NCBI GenBank assembly: GCA_002389905.1
Contig: DGRE01000027.1
Span: 1 to 64,000 of the forward strand
Length of the DNA stretch: 64,000 nucleotides
Direction: 5' to 3'
Origin: Hungatella sp. UBA4396
Lineage (GTDB): Bacteria > Bacillota > Clostridia > Lachnospirales > Lachnospiraceae
Within the stretch, counting starts at the first letter, position 1, and each line of letters starts with the position of its first letter. This document shows positions 52,627 to 62,371 of the stretch, one piece after another. The position numbers were made by a program, and so were the translations under genes. The notes under the pieces were generated by a model. That model saw nothing but the letters and a program-made list of their open reading frames with translations, did no database searches and was not told the origin of the DNA.

Positions 52627-55600
52627 TTAAAAATCTTCTCCGATTACTTCCCATGCCGCATCAATGCTGTGATATCTGCGGATATAATCCTGAGCCGCTC
52701 TGCACATCTGCCTGCACCTGTTTGTATCCTGGTAAAGAGACACTACTTCCCGGGCAAATTCTTCCCGGTCATCACAGATTGCCATGACAGTTTCTGCTTC
52801 AGCAATTCCTTCTGCTCCGATGGAGGTAGTAACCACCGGCGCACCGTAATAAAGGGCTTCAATGACTTTTCCCTTTACCCCGGCTCCATAACGGAGGGGA
52901 ACTACCACAACCCGGCACTGTTCATAAAGCCTTGATAATTCTTCTTCTGAAACAAAGCCCTTTACAATGATTCCGTTATCCGGCTGCTCCAAAGCGCTGA
53001 TTTCTTCCGTCACCTTAGAGCCAACGATATAAAAATTCACCTTAAGCTTTTCCCTGATCAGAGGGAATATCTCTCTTGCAAACCATAAGACAGCATCTGC
53101 ATTAGGCGGATGGGCAAAGCCGCCTACAAACAGCAGCCCTTCCTTCTTTTCAAAGTCATCGGAAATACGGGTTAAGAACTGTTCAAATACATAGGCCACA
53201 ATGGCCTTTACGGTCAGGGCAGGCTCAAGCTGGTGAATGGCATCCCGCTCCACATAAGACGGATAATAGGATACTGCCGCCTTTCTCATAATGCGAAGCT
53301 CCACTGACTTCCAATACTCAGATGACCGCCGTTTTTCCGGGTCACCGGTCAGCTCATATTCTCTGCCTTCCCGCAGGAAATGAAGATCATGGCCATAATA
53401 AATCATCTTCATGTTTGTGTTGTTTTTTATAAAATCCACATATTTTGCCGCAATATGAGGCCGGTTTAAGTAGGCCACCTTAATGTCATTTCCATGGTCC
53501 TTTAACCAGTCCCAGATCTTGGTCTCATAATCTCTGCCGTAGAGAATTTCAATTCCCATCTGCTGCAATGCAGTGGAATAAGGTTCTTCATGAAGGAAGT
53601 TATCCCCGAGGAACTTTACCGCATAGCCCTTTTCCAGAAACATTTGTAAATACTGGAACGTGGTCTTAGAACCGGCATCACGGTCATAGGTGGGCACATA
53701 ATGGTCGATAACCAGAATCATATCCTTGCCCTGGCTTCTCTCCCTGGCCCTGAAGGGATCGGGATTTCCGTTGTTTTCACATTGCTTCTTAAATTCGTCA
53801 GCCCATTTTTCTTTCAGCTTCTTTCCGTTTTCCACCTGATAGCGCTTTAAGCCCGTACCATTGACATCGGTTCCATTGGAAACGCCTTCAAAATGAATGA
53901 CCTTGGAAAGAGGCTGGTAAACCACCCGAAGCCCTGCTTTTCTCACCTCAAAAGCCAGGTCAGAGTCCTCGCAGTATGCAGGAGCGAACCGCTCGTCAAA
54001 GCCGCCGATCTGCTTCCACAGATCATTGGACAAGAGGATAGCCGCACCGGAAATGTAGTCCACATCTTTCACATAATTATACTCCGGCTTGTCCGGATCA
54101 TCCAGCCGTCCGTAGTTCCAGCCGGAACCGTCACTCCAGATGATTCCTCCGGCTTCCTGGAGGCGTCCGTCAGGGTATACCAGCTTGGAGCCTGCCATTC
54201 CGATGGTGGGATCTGATTCTACCAGATTCACCAGACTGCTGAGCCAGCCAGCCGTCACCTGGGTGTCGTTGTTGAGAAACATAATGTATTTTCCCCTGGC
54301 AGCCTTAGCCGCCTGGTTGCAGTTGCGCAGAAAACCCTGGTTGGTTTCATTGCGGCAGATCACCAGATTTTCAGCAAACTTGGAAAGCTCTGCTGTGGCA
54401 TCAGTGGAAACGTCATCCGCAATGATCACCTCATAAGACACATCCTTTGTGTGCTCCAGAATAGAAACAAGGCAGGCATAGGTATAATGGATCTGATTGT
54501 ATACCGGAATGATGATGGATACCATGGGGGCTCCCTCTTTTACAAAGCGGAGCTTTCTATGGGTCCGGTATATCTCCCCGATTTTCATATCTCCTTCAAT
54601 CAGATTCTTCCCCTCTTCAGTCGTGTAGAGGCGGATAGAACGGATAGGGTGAATGATTGCATCTTTCGTATAGGATAAAACCTTTCGTTTTCTGGTTCCC
54701 TGGGGAAACTTCTCATCAAAGATCCGTTTCAGCTTTCTCCTGACACGGTAGGTAAATGACAAGTGTCCCTGAAGGGTTTCCACAATCCCCTGCATTTCCT
54801 GGCAGTCCTTTCGGAGGGCTTCAATAATGGCAGTCTGGTTACTCACATGGTTATCGGTCAGCCGCTTTACCTCCTGCTGCTTGGTGATGGTCACATCCCG
54901 TTCCTTTACTTCCAGCTCCAGGTTGGATATGCGCTCCTTGGTATCGTCGATGATCTGGGATACCTCATACATATCTCCTGGCAGGGCGTAGGTTTCGTGC
55001 ATGTAGTTAACCAGATAAATCTGCTGGTTCTCTCCGTGAACATATTCCTGGAAATGGCGCTCCATCTCCTCATAAACGGTCAGGCGCTCCGCCTCCACTC
55101 CCATTTCTTCCATAAATTCTGCCATGGAATCATAGGATAAAATGCTTTTATACTGCTCATAAAAATAATATAGGACACGGTATTTTATAAATGTCACGGG
55201 AACCGGAAAGGTAAACACCCATTCATAGTCCAGACAATAATATCCATCTTCGGTCTTCATGATATTTTCAAACAGGCAGTCAATGTTAGAAATCTGAAAA
55301 GCCCAATCCTTTTTTATGCTCTCTTCAGCCCCTGAAAGATTTCCGAATACTTCTTCAAATTCCGGCGTCAGGACAAAGGGAATCATATGATCTTCCCTGA
55401 CATTTAAAATCATGGAAATTCCGTCTTCCATATGGGAGACAGAAACCCTTCCGTCCTGGATTTCCCTTCCAAGAAGCTCGGATAAGGTTTCCCCTACCAG
55501 AAAATCAAACCGGGCAGTGCCGCCATCAGGGCTTATGGAAACCTCCGCAACCTTCAGCTTCTGGCTCTGGCCCTTTAAGCGGCTGTATTTTTCTCCAAGG

Positions 55601-55740
55601 GATTTAATATGAGGAATCCCCTCTTCCCTTAAAGCTGTTTTTTCCACAAAAGGCCTGCCATCCATCTCCACAATGCTGGTGCGGATCTGAAATTCCTCCC
55701 TGCGGGTCTTATTGTATTTTACAAAATTAATTTTCTTCAT
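52627..55740 (-). CDS. Kinase-like/coiled-coil/GT2/GT4 multidomain glycosyltransferase
   Basis: In 1037 residues I see four parts. 1-250: a kinase-like fold with K34 (FVEKTALREE), D154 and N159 in NIDCLFENIM, and D171 in CLDYEWVF, matching the D-x4-N and metal-Asp layout of APH/LicA-type kinases. 258-330: coiled coil. 404-650: GT2 domain (VSIIIPVYNQ, IADDVSTDAT, FLNNDTQ, AYCEDSDLAFEVR). 690-1037: GT4 domain (LLFVGGFAHPPNADAV, PLRYGAGVKGKVIEALYYG). It probably extends the ABC-exported polymer. The start lies within the methyltransferase gene end (14-bp overlap, GGAGCCGCC). Confidence 0.8.
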   Translation of the reverse strand: MKKINFVKYNKTRREEFQIRTSIVEMDGRPFVEKTALREEGIPHIKSLGEKYSRLKGQSQKLKVAEVSISPDGGTARFDFLVGETLSELLGREIQDGRVSVSHMEDGISMILNVREDHMIPFVLTPEFEEVFGNLSGAEESIKKDWAFQISNIDCLFENIMKTEDGYYCLDYEWVFTFPVPVTFIKYRVLYYFYEQYKSILSYDSMAEFMEEMGVEAERLTVYEEMERHFQEYVHGENQQIYLVNYMHETYALPGDMYEVSQIIDDTKERISNLELEVKERDVTITKQQEVKRLTDNHVSNQTAIIEALRKDCQEMQGIVETLQGHLSFTYRVRRKLKRIFDEKFPQGTRKRKVLSYTKDAIIHPIRSIRLYTTEEGKNLIEGDMKIGEIYRTHRKLRFVKEGAPMVSIIIPVYNQIHYTYACLVSILEHTKDVSYEVIIADDVSTDATAELSKFAENLVICRNETNQGFLRNCNQAAKAARGKYIMFLNNDTQVTAGWLSSLVNLVESDPTIGMAGSKLVYPDGRLQEAGGIIWSDGSGWNYGRLDDPDKPEYNYVKDVDYISGAAILLSNDLWKQIGGFDERFAPAYCEDSDLAFEVRKAGLRVVYQPLSKVIHFEGVSNGTDVNGTGLKRYQVENGKKLKEKWADEFKKQCENNGNPDPFRARERSQGKDMILVIDHYVPTYDRDAGSKTTFQYLQMFLEKGYAVKFLGDNFLHEEPYSTALQQMGIEILYGRDYETKIWDWLKDHGNDIKVAYLNRPHIAAKYVDFIKNNTNMKMIYYGHDLHFLREGREYELTGDPEKRRSSEYWKSVELRIMRKAAVSYYPSYVERDAIHQLEPALTVKAIVAYVFEQFLTRISDDFEKKEGLLFVGGFAHPPNADAVLWFAREIFPLIREKLKVNFYIVGSKVTEEISALEQPDNGIIVKGFVSEEELSRLYEQCRVVVVPLRYGAGVKGKVIEALYYGAPVVTTSIGAEGIAEAETVMAICDDREEFAREVVSLYQDTNRCRQMCRAAQDYIRRYHSIDAAWEVIGEDF

Positions 55741-56506
55741 GGCGGCTCCATATGGTTAAAAATGAATTGGCAAATGTTTCAAACTGCCTTCCCTCACATA
55801 CCTCATCAAACATCTTTCCCAGGTCAAACCTCAAATACTTGGGATAGTCGTAGGCTAAAATGGCATGGGTCAAGTCTCCCTTGCCCGGCAGGTAATGGTC
55901 GGAATACAAGGCCATAGCGTTGCGGTAGTCAGGCATGGGATAGTAAAACTCTGCATTTCCCCGGTTTCCTTCCGCCCCGCACAAAAGCTCCAGAACCTCT
56001 GCCCTGGATAAGCGGACTTGATCCGGGACAGCTCCTGCCTGATATTTAAGCCCCAGGCGGTTGCAGAGAGCCAGAATCAGCTTTCCTTCCGGTTTTAAAA
56101 GAGACTTTGCCTTTTGAATCTGTTGTTCATAAGGCGCCTTAAGGGAGCCGATCATGACCACGTAATCGAAGCCCTCTTCTTCAAAGGCTTCCAGTTCTCC
56201 GGCCACATAACGGATATTCTCCTGTTTCTGGTTTCTTAAGCGGTTAAAGGAAAGATCGTTGTCATTGGGATCAAGAACGGTCACTTCCTTCACCCTTCTG
56301 CTGTATAAGCCGGTTAAGGCACCGTAGTCGGAACCTATCTGAAGCAGGGAGGCGTTCTGGTCAAATTCATACCATTCCAGCAGATTTTCACGGATGTCTG
56401 ACAGAGCATATAAATAATCCACATTGGGATTTTCCTGCAGCAGCGTTTTTATATCCCCGTTATATTTAAGAAACAGTTTCCTGATTTCAGGAGTGATATC
56501 ATTCAT
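55727..56506 (-). CDS. SAM-dependent methyltransferase
   Basis: The 259-residue class I methyltransferase has motif I SLLQIGSDYGALTG (about 53-66), VTVLDPNDND, VAGELEAFEEEGFDYVVMIG and LLKPEGKLILALCNR. It would methylate a sugar or phosphate from S-adenosylmethionine. It sits between the Wzt gene and the kinase-like glycosyltransferase and overlaps the latter, so the two products are made together. AGGAGGAAACGAAC precedes the ATG. The target is not shown by sequence; chain-end methylation is a hypothesis. Confidence 0.82.
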   Translation of the reverse strand: MNDITPEIRKLFLKYNGDIKTLLQENPNVDYLYALSDIRENLLEWYEFDQNASLLQIGSDYGALTGLYSRRVKEVTVLDPNDNDLSFNRLRNQKQENIRYVAGELEAFEEEGFDYVVMIGSLKAPYEQQIQKAKSLLKPEGKLILALCNRLGLKYQAGAVPDQVRLSRAEVLELLCGAEGNRGNAEFYYPMPDYRNAMALYSDHYLPGKGDLTHAILAYDYPKYLRFDLGKMFDEVCEGRQFETFANSFLTIWSRHEEN

Positions 56507-56577
56507 GTTCGTTTCCTCCTTTCCACTTTTCTGTCCAGGTTTTCAGGACATAATGGTATGCCTACAGGCATTTTGCT

Positions 56578-57903
56578 TTACTTTCCTGCGCTGGAGAGCT
56601 TTAAACTGACTTTTGATTCCATATCATAAATTCCCACCGTATTTTTATTAGAAATGACTGTAATATTGGCAATATCATAAAGGCGGTGGTAAACCACATG
56701 TTCTCCATTTTCAAAGCCCGTACAGCTCATGGAAAGCAGATATTCCCCTCCCTGTAGGGTCATTTTCTGGTTGAATTCCACTTCGTACTCGTCGCCCTTT
56801 TTTACAGACTTCACATCGGAAGCTTCGTACATGGTGTTGGTGCCGGTTAAATCGGCTCCTCTTTTATCTTTGATGGTATAGGTGAAAATGGGAGTCTCAA
56901 TCTCAGTGTTAAAGTGAATCCGTTCCTTAATAGTAAACCGTTCTCCCTTTAACAACAGGTTGGTCACATTTCCCTTAGCATCTAAAAGCCCGAAATCCAC
57001 GATTTCTGCCCGCTTATCACCGTATTCGGTGCGGGTGGGATTAATGGTCAGGCGGTCCTTCATAAGACCTTCCTGGCGCTGTTCAGCCTGTTCCCCGGAA
57101 AAATCATTCAAGGTTCCTTCCCGGATTTCTTCCAGTTCTTCTCCTAAATCATCCATCTGGTTAGCGAGGATTTTCTTATAGAGGTCCACCATCTTTCCAG
57201 GCTCTCCCTCTGCAATGAAATTTCCCTTATTTAATACCACAACTCGGTCACAGTATTTGATAATGGCTCCCATATCATGTGTAACCATTAAAATGGTAGT
57301 GCCGTTTCTGCGGATTTCCTCCATACGGCGGTAGCATTTGGCCTGAAAGAACACATCGCCTACGGACAGGGCCTCATCTACAATGAGAATCTCAGGTTCC
57401 ACGTTAATAGCAAGGGCAAAGGCCAGGCGGACGAACATACCACTGGAATATGTTTTCACAGGTTGATAGACGAAGTCTCCGATATCTGCAAAATCCAGGA
57501 TATCCTGAAGCTTTTCATCCATTTCCTTTCTGGAAAAGCCCATCATGGTGCCGTTCATGTATATGTTTTCGATTCCGGTGTAGTCCATATTGAATCCGGC
57601 TCCCAGCTCCAGAAGGGCGGAAATGACTCCGTTTACCTCCAGCTCTCCGGTGGTGGGGGTCAGAACTCCGGTGATGATTTTCAATATGGTGGACTTACCG
57701 GAACCGTTGGTGCCGATGATTCCTACTGTCTGACCTTTTTCCACGTTAAAGGATATGCCGTTTAAGGCATAGAAATCACGGTGAAAATTTTTATGGGACA
57801 GGCTTAAAGACTCTTTTAAACGGTCAATGGGCTTGTCGTATAATTTATAAATCTTTGTTATATTATTAACAGAAATTACATTCTTGTTCGATCCTACGGA
57901 CAT
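56578..57903 (-). CDS. wzt: Polysaccharide ABC transporter ATPase with cargo-binding C-terminus
   Basis: The 441-residue protein has an N-terminal ATPase (Walker A GIIGTNGSGKSTILK, signature YSSGMFVRLAFALA, Walker B ILIVDEALSVGD, MVTHD) of the TagH/Wzt type. A linker (240-290) and a C-terminal beta-sandwich (295-441) of the Wzt carbohydrate-binding kind follow (ERIHFNTEIETPIFTYTI and GGEYLLSMSC). It powers export of finished polymer and recognises its end. Start at 57903, five bases after GGAGG. The permease gene follows 22 bp upstream. Confidence 0.92.
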   Translation of the reverse strand: MSVGSNKNVISVNNITKIYKLYDKPIDRLKESLSLSHKNFHRDFYALNGISFNVEKGQTVGIIGTNGSGKSTILKIITGVLTPTTGELEVNGVISALLELGAGFNMDYTGIENIYMNGTMMGFSRKEMDEKLQDILDFADIGDFVYQPVKTYSSGMFVRLAFALAINVEPEILIVDEALSVGDVFFQAKCYRRMEEIRRNGTTILMVTHDMGAIIKYCDRVVVLNKGNFIAEGEPGKMVDLYKKILANQMDDLGEELEEIREGTLNDFSGEQAEQRQEGLMKDRLTINPTRTEYGDKRAEIVDFGLLDAKGNVTNLLLKGERFTIKERIHFNTEIETPIFTYTIKDKRGADLTGTNTMYEASDVKSVKKGDEYEVEFNQKMTLQGGEYLLSMSCTGFENGEHVVYHRLYDIANITVISNKNTVGIYDMESKVSLKLSSAGK

Positions 57904-57924
57904 TGAATCCTCCATTTAAGCCGG

Positions 57925-58737
57925 TTACAGCACATCGGAAAAGTGCGGACGCAGCTTTTTAAATACTTTTAATCCTGCAAGCATCAGGACAATGGTTACA
58001 GCCCAGAAATACAGGCCCAGGGTGGGTCTTTCTATGAGCCAGTTTCCGGTCAGCATGCTGTCACGGTATCCTGCCACTATATAATAGAAAGGATTAATTT
58101 TCAGCACAAAGGGCAGCCATGACGGTATGGACTCAAACATCTCGGGCGCCCACATAACAGGCACCATCCAGATACCAAACTGCAAGGAAATCCCTACGAT
58201 CTGAGTAATGTCCTTGAAAAAGACATTGACAGCACTGGTAAAATACCCGATTCCCAGAGACAGCATGGAAGCTGCAAAGGAATAATAAATAATCTGCAGC
58301 CAACTGGCCCTTGGAGGAAAACCGTAGCAGAGAAACACCACGATCATCACCACTGCAAATATTCCATGAACCATCAGACAGGAAATCAGCTTGATGATCG
58401 GAAGGATTTCCACCCGGAATACCACCTTTTTCACCAGATAATTATATTCCTGAAGGCAGCCTGTTCCCAGGTTTAATGCCTCACTGAAATAAAACCATGG
58501 AACAATACCGGGAATCAGCCATAACACATAGGGGTAACCCGGCACAGGCGGGACGCTTTTAAATCCAAGCTGGAATACAAAAAAATACACCAAAATTGTT
58601 GCCAAAGGCTGAAGGAATAACCAGGCTATACCAAAATAAGAACCTACAAACCGTTTCTTAAAATCAGCTTTTGACAGTTCCAGTATTAATTTTCTTTTTG
58701 TAATAATTTCTTTTAATAAGGAAACCAGATAATTCAT
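57925..58737 (-). CDS. wzm: Polysaccharide ABC transporter permease
   Basis: The 270-residue ABC-2 type permease has six hydrophobic helices and the family start (LILELSKADFKKRFVGSYFG, then WLFLQPLATILVYFFVFQ). With Wzt it forms the channel for undecaprenyl-linked polymer or teichoic-type chains. AGAGGAGAAAACC precedes the ATG. The order wzm-wzt-methyltransferase-glycosyltransferase is that of ABC-dependent O-antigen-like loci. Confidence 0.93.
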   Translation of the reverse strand: MNYLVSLLKEIITKRKLILELSKADFKKRFVGSYFGIAWLFLQPLATILVYFFVFQLGFKSVPPVPGYPYVLWLIPGIVPWFYFSEALNLGTGCLQEYNYLVKKVVFRVEILPIIKLISCLMVHGIFAVVMIVVFLCYGFPPRASWLQIIYYSFAASMLSLGIGYFTSAVNVFFKDITQIVGISLQFGIWMVPVMWAPEMFESIPSWLPFVLKINPFYYIVAGYRDSMLTGNWLIERPTLGLYFWAVTIVLMLAGLKVFKKLRPHFSDVL

Positions 58738-58760
58738 GGTTTTCTCCTCTCACAATCTCA

Positions 58761-59315
58761 TTAGAATTTGAAGGTATCGCTGATTCCGCTCCACTTCTGG
58801 TCCTTATCGGAAATAATCAGCTCCATTCCCTCTTCCACCGGCCATTCAATTCCGATTTCAGGATCGCTCCATAATATTCCGCCTTCATCTCCCGGATGGT
58901 AGAAATCCGTGCACTTGTAGGCGAACTCCGCTTCATCAGACAATACAAGGAATCCATGGGCAAAGCCTTCGGGAATGTAAAACTGCTTCTTATTTTCCGC
59001 GGAAAGCTCCACGCCGAACCATTTTCCATAGGTTTCAGAGGAGGAACGCAGGTCCACAGCCACGTCAAATACCTTTCCTCTCACCACACGCACCAGCTTT
59101 CCCTGGGGAAACTGCTTCTGGAAGTGAAGTCCCCGCAGTACGCCTTTGATTGACATGGATTGGTTGTCCTGAACAAAAACCATGTTGAGTCCGGCTTCTT
59201 TAAAATCATTCTGATTGTAGGTTTCCATAAAATATCCCCTGGAGTCAGGGAATACGGCAGGTTCAATCACATAAAGTCCTTCAATTCCACATTCTGTTAC
59301 TTTTATCTTTCCCAT
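58761..59315 (-). CDS. rmlC: dTDP-4-dehydrorhamnose 3,5-epimerase
   Basis: The 184-residue cupin has PAVFPDSRGYFMETYN, SIKGVLRGLHFQ (catalytic His), QGKLVRVVRGKVFDVAVDLR and YIPEGFAHGFLVL, all diagnostic for RmlC. It converts dTDP-4-keto-6-deoxyglucose to the L-lyxo form, leading to dTDP-L-rhamnose. rmlA, rmlB and rmlD are not in the window, so they must lie elsewhere if rhamnose is made. AGAGGAAACTAATT is the ribosome site. The 95-bp gap before it could hold a promoter but shows no clear boxes. Confidence 0.93.
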   Translation of the reverse strand: MGKIKVTECGIEGLYVIEPAVFPDSRGYFMETYNQNDFKEAGLNMVFVQDNQSMSIKGVLRGLHFQKQFPQGKLVRVVRGKVFDVAVDLRSSSETYGKWFGVELSAENKKQFYIPEGFAHGFLVLSDEAEFAYKCTDFYHPGDEGGILWSDPEIGIEWPVEEGMELIISDKDQKWSGISDTFKF

Positions 59316-59410
59316 AATTAGTTTCCTCTTTCTTAATCATTCTTTAAATAACAGCACATTTTAGTGCATACTTTTACTTGTAGCATTTTACCACAATTTT
59401 CTTTGGATTT

Positions 59411-60373
59411 CTATTTATTTTCCGTTTTCCAATACATGGGATTCATGGTACATGTCAAAATCAGCCAGTCCGGCAGCTTTTTATACCGTTTCCCCATCAA
59501 ATACCCCATATATTTAAACCCGCTTTTTACAATCACTCCCGGTACCAGCCACGGTTTTTTCTGTTCCACAAGCCATGCACAGGTCTTTTTCACCAGCCGG
59601 ATCCCTTCACTTTCTGAACGGATTCCCTCAAATACCTCAGGGTGGTCCGCCTGGGATACGGCCAGGTCAAAGTTCCGCTTAAACTGGGCAATGCAGCCGT
59701 AATTATGGGAATGATACACCCTTGCATCAGCCGCATAGGCAACTGCCTGCCCTCTTTGCTTTATGGCATTCCCTGCATAGATCATGTCCTCGTTAAAAAT
59801 AGTCCGTTTAATAAAACCGCCTGCCTCTAAAAAGGCTTTCCGGTCATAGGCGCAGCAGACATTAGAGGCAAAAAAGGTCTTGATACCCAGTTCCGGCAAA
59901 TCTGCCTTTGTCTTGACTCTGCTCTCTTCCGGATAATTAAAGGACCGGGTGTACTTCTCTGCCAGGGCACAGTCCTGATTGGGAAGCTGTCTTCCATAGG
60001 CCATGACCACCATTTCACCCTGCTTTCCGGTCTGGTCAAGACCATTTACCAAAGCACTGATCAGATGCCTGTCAGCCGGAACCGCATCGTCAGTCATAAA
60101 TACCATAACATCCGCTTCTGAATGTCCGGCTCCCTGATTTCTGGTTCTCCCATGGTCAAATTCCGCCTTTGTCACATGATGGACCTCCAGATTAGGAACC
60201 CAGGTGTAATCCTCTTCCTTCCAGTAGGATTTATCCGTATTCATGACAATGATACGCCTTACAGGATAAGACTGCTCTCCCAGACATTTTAAGAGACGTC
60301 TTAAGGTCTTCCCCGGCTTATAGACAGGGATGATCACATCCACTGTCCGGCTTTCCTGTATCTTCTCTTCCAT
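59411..60373 (-). CDS. GT2 glycosyltransferase, rhamnosyltransferase-like
   Basis: The 320-residue GT-A enzyme has VDVIIPVYKPGKTLRRLLKC, RIIVMNTDKSYW, FDHGRTRNQGAGHSEADVMV, FMTDDAVPAD (DxD-like) and FNEDMIYAGNAI, the pattern of RfbF/WbbL-type rhamnosyltransferases. It probably uses dTDP-rhamnose, in line with rmlC next to it. Start at 60373 after GAGGAAATGTG, not the longer frame, which overlaps the DUF2142 gene. Confidence 0.85.
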   Translation of the reverse strand: MEEKIQESRTVDVIIPVYKPGKTLRRLLKCLGEQSYPVRRIIVMNTDKSYWKEEDYTWVPNLEVHHVTKAEFDHGRTRNQGAGHSEADVMVFMTDDAVPADRHLISALVNGLDQTGKQGEMVVMAYGRQLPNQDCALAEKYTRSFNYPEESRVKTKADLPELGIKTFFASNVCCAYDRKAFLEAGGFIKRTIFNEDMIYAGNAIKQRGQAVAYAADARVYHSHNYGCIAQFKRNFDLAVSQADHPEVFEGIRSESEGIRLVKKTCAWLVEQKKPWLVPGVIVKSGFKYMGYLMGKRYKKLPDWLILTCTMNPMYWKTENK

Positions 60374-60393
60374 CACATTTCCTCTACTTTCCA

Positions 60394-61998
60394 TCAATAG
60401 CGCAGAACCGCAGACGAACAAATGCGGATCAGGGCATAAATACTCACAAAGCACTCCAGATACCAGGCGCTTTTCCTCAAATCCAGACTGGTAGACAGCC
60501 GCTTGTCAAATAGCACCAGCAGCACAAGGGGCAGCAGGGGGATAAAATATCTTCCCTGAACGCCTGTAATATATGTCATCTCCCTTGGTGTCCAGCCTAG
60601 CAGCATAGAGGCCAGTACCAGACAGACACTGAGGAATACTAAAATCAGAACCCACACCTTCTGTCCTCCTGTCATGGGAGCCGTTTCTCCTTCCCTCCTT
60701 ATGACGCTGACAAACAGTCCATACCAAAGAATCAAAATGCAGAAGAACGGAACTGACAAGCTGCTGTCTAGATTTCCCAGATAGCCTCCCACCATAGTGG
60801 TCAGATGGTAGTCAAGCTGGGTGACCAGGGTTTCATAATACATCTGAAAGATTTCATAAGGACAATTCCAGACATCCTGCAAGGTATATCCCGCCGCCTC
60901 ATTCCAGCTTACATATCCTTCTGTTTCCGTGGCCCACACGGAAAGAACCAGACGGTTCACTAAAAATACGGCCAGGAGCATAACAGAAGCAACCGTGATC
61001 ACGGAAATCCAATAACGCTTTTTTGTGCTGAACTTAGAAGCCGGAATCAAAAGGCAAATCCCCGCCACAGGCAGATATACGATCTTTCCAGGCTCCAGAA
61101 GAACGAGAAGCAGTCCTAAAATAACCGTATCCCTGACAGTTACCTCTTTCTTTTCATATGCCAGATAGAAACACCACGCCAGAAATATCATAGAAAGGCC
61201 GATAAATGCAGTATCATAGGAAAAGGAAGCCGCCAGATGAAGGGTCATAGGCAGGCAGGAAATCGTCATAAAAAGTTCTTTTTTAAAGGGCATGATCCGG
61301 ACAGCCAAAAAGGCCATGGCTGCAAAACAGACCAGGTTCATCAGTCTTCCCATATAGATCAGGGGAACGTATCCCCAGTGAAAGAGGCGTGCAAGGCTGA
61401 TTCCCACAGCCTGGGGAAGGTATACAAGAGGCATGGTGTTTACCGGCGTTTCATACCGGACCGTCAGCCCCTGGCTTTTATCCATGGAAAATAATCCGGT
61501 AAAAACCTGATTATAGGCATTCTTTCCCACCTCAGTATAAAACTCAATTTCATCGTCGCCCCTTCGGACCAGAACATTTGCTCCCCGGCTGATCCGTTTC
61601 TTTTCCTCTTCGCTGGCCTGGGACAGAAATTCATCATCTGCCACCGCCGGTTTTCCCATAAGCTGGCTGGAAAGGCGGTAAGCACTGGTGAAATGAACCG
61701 CTTCATCAGGAGCAGAAAAAGGCGGAAGAACAAACATATAAAATACTCCAAGAGCAATCACAGTCAGGGGAAACAGCCATTGTCCCGTCTTTGGCAGCAC
61801 CCATAAGGCGATTCCCTGGCAAAGAAGAAATCCGCTGCCAAAGAGAAGCAGCCACCGGTAAAGACGCCGGACTGATTCATATTCCGGAGAGGGGATTCTT
61901 ACAATGATTTCCGGAAAGGTTTTAAAAAACAGGAAGACAAGAACAAGCAGCGTTCCTGCCACCAAAGCCAATCCCTTTTTATTTCTGATGGACTTCAC
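60394..61998 (-). CDS. DUF2142-family multipass membrane protein
   Basis: The 534-residue protein has about 12 membrane helices. The first loop carries FVLPPFSAPDEAVHFTSAYR, the DUF2142 signature (PP..x.DE..H). The family resembles GT-C enzymes and is common beside surface polysaccharide genes; its activity is not established. The start is GTG at 61998 after GGAGGGGAAAAAGC, overlapping the DUF2304 gene by 20 bases. Confidence 0.8.
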   Translation of the reverse strand: MKSIRNKKGLALVAGTLLVLVFLFFKTFPEIIVRIPSPEYESVRRLYRWLLLFGSGFLLCQGIALWVLPKTGQWLFPLTVIALGVFYMFVLPPFSAPDEAVHFTSAYRLSSQLMGKPAVADDEFLSQASEEEKKRISRGANVLVRRGDDEIEFYTEVGKNAYNQVFTGLFSMDKSQGLTVRYETPVNTMPLVYLPQAVGISLARLFHWGYVPLIYMGRLMNLVCFAAMAFLAVRIMPFKKELFMTISCLPMTLHLAASFSYDTAFIGLSMIFLAWCFYLAYEKKEVTVRDTVILGLLLVLLEPGKIVYLPVAGICLLIPASKFSTKKRYWISVITVASVMLLAVFLVNRLVLSVWATETEGYVSWNEAAGYTLQDVWNCPYEIFQMYYETLVTQLDYHLTTMVGGYLGNLDSSLSVPFFCILILWYGLFVSVIRREGETAPMTGGQKVWVLILVFLSVCLVLASMLLGWTPREMTYITGVQGRYFIPLLPLVLLVLFDKRLSTSLDLRKSAWYLECFVSIYALIRICSSAVLRY

Positions 61999-62353
61999 GC
62001 TTTTTCCCCTCCTTTTCTGCCTCCAGTTCCTCCCGGTCCAAAGCCAGAAGCTGAACCAGTTCCGTGACCTTCCGGTCCAGATGGGATATCTTCATGGACT
62101 GGGAAAACACCTTGGTCAGCAGAATAAAAATCATAAAGGCAAAGATAAAGTTGGCAGTGGAATAGGTTCCGGCTAAACGGGAAAGGATATCCGCCACCCA
62201 TGGAAATACACTGAACACGACCAAAAGCAGGGAAAACATCACCCAAAAGATGGAATCCTCTATTTTCATCTTGGAATGGCGTATTTTCCTGATTACATAA
62301 CATGTGAGCAATATGGAAACGCATATTAAAACGGCTCGAAGTGCAACTGTCAT
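61979..62353 (-). CDS. DUF2304-family small membrane protein
   Basis: The 124-residue protein has three hydrophobic segments and the DUF2304 pattern (CYVIRKIRHSKMKIEDSIFW, then FIFAFMIFILLTKVFSQSMK) with a charged helical tail. It is typically encoded next to a DPM-like GT2 gene, as here (62372), and may form a membrane complex with it. Its function is not known. GGGGGAACAAAAG precedes the ATG. Confidence 0.82.
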   Translation of the reverse strand: MTVALRAVLICVSILLTCYVIRKIRHSKMKIEDSIFWVMFSLLLVVFSVFPWVADILSRLAGTYSTANFIFAFMIFILLTKVFSQSMKISHLDRKVTELVQLLALDREELEAEKEGKKREVHQK

Positions 62354-62371
62354 CTTTTGTTCCCCCTTCTT

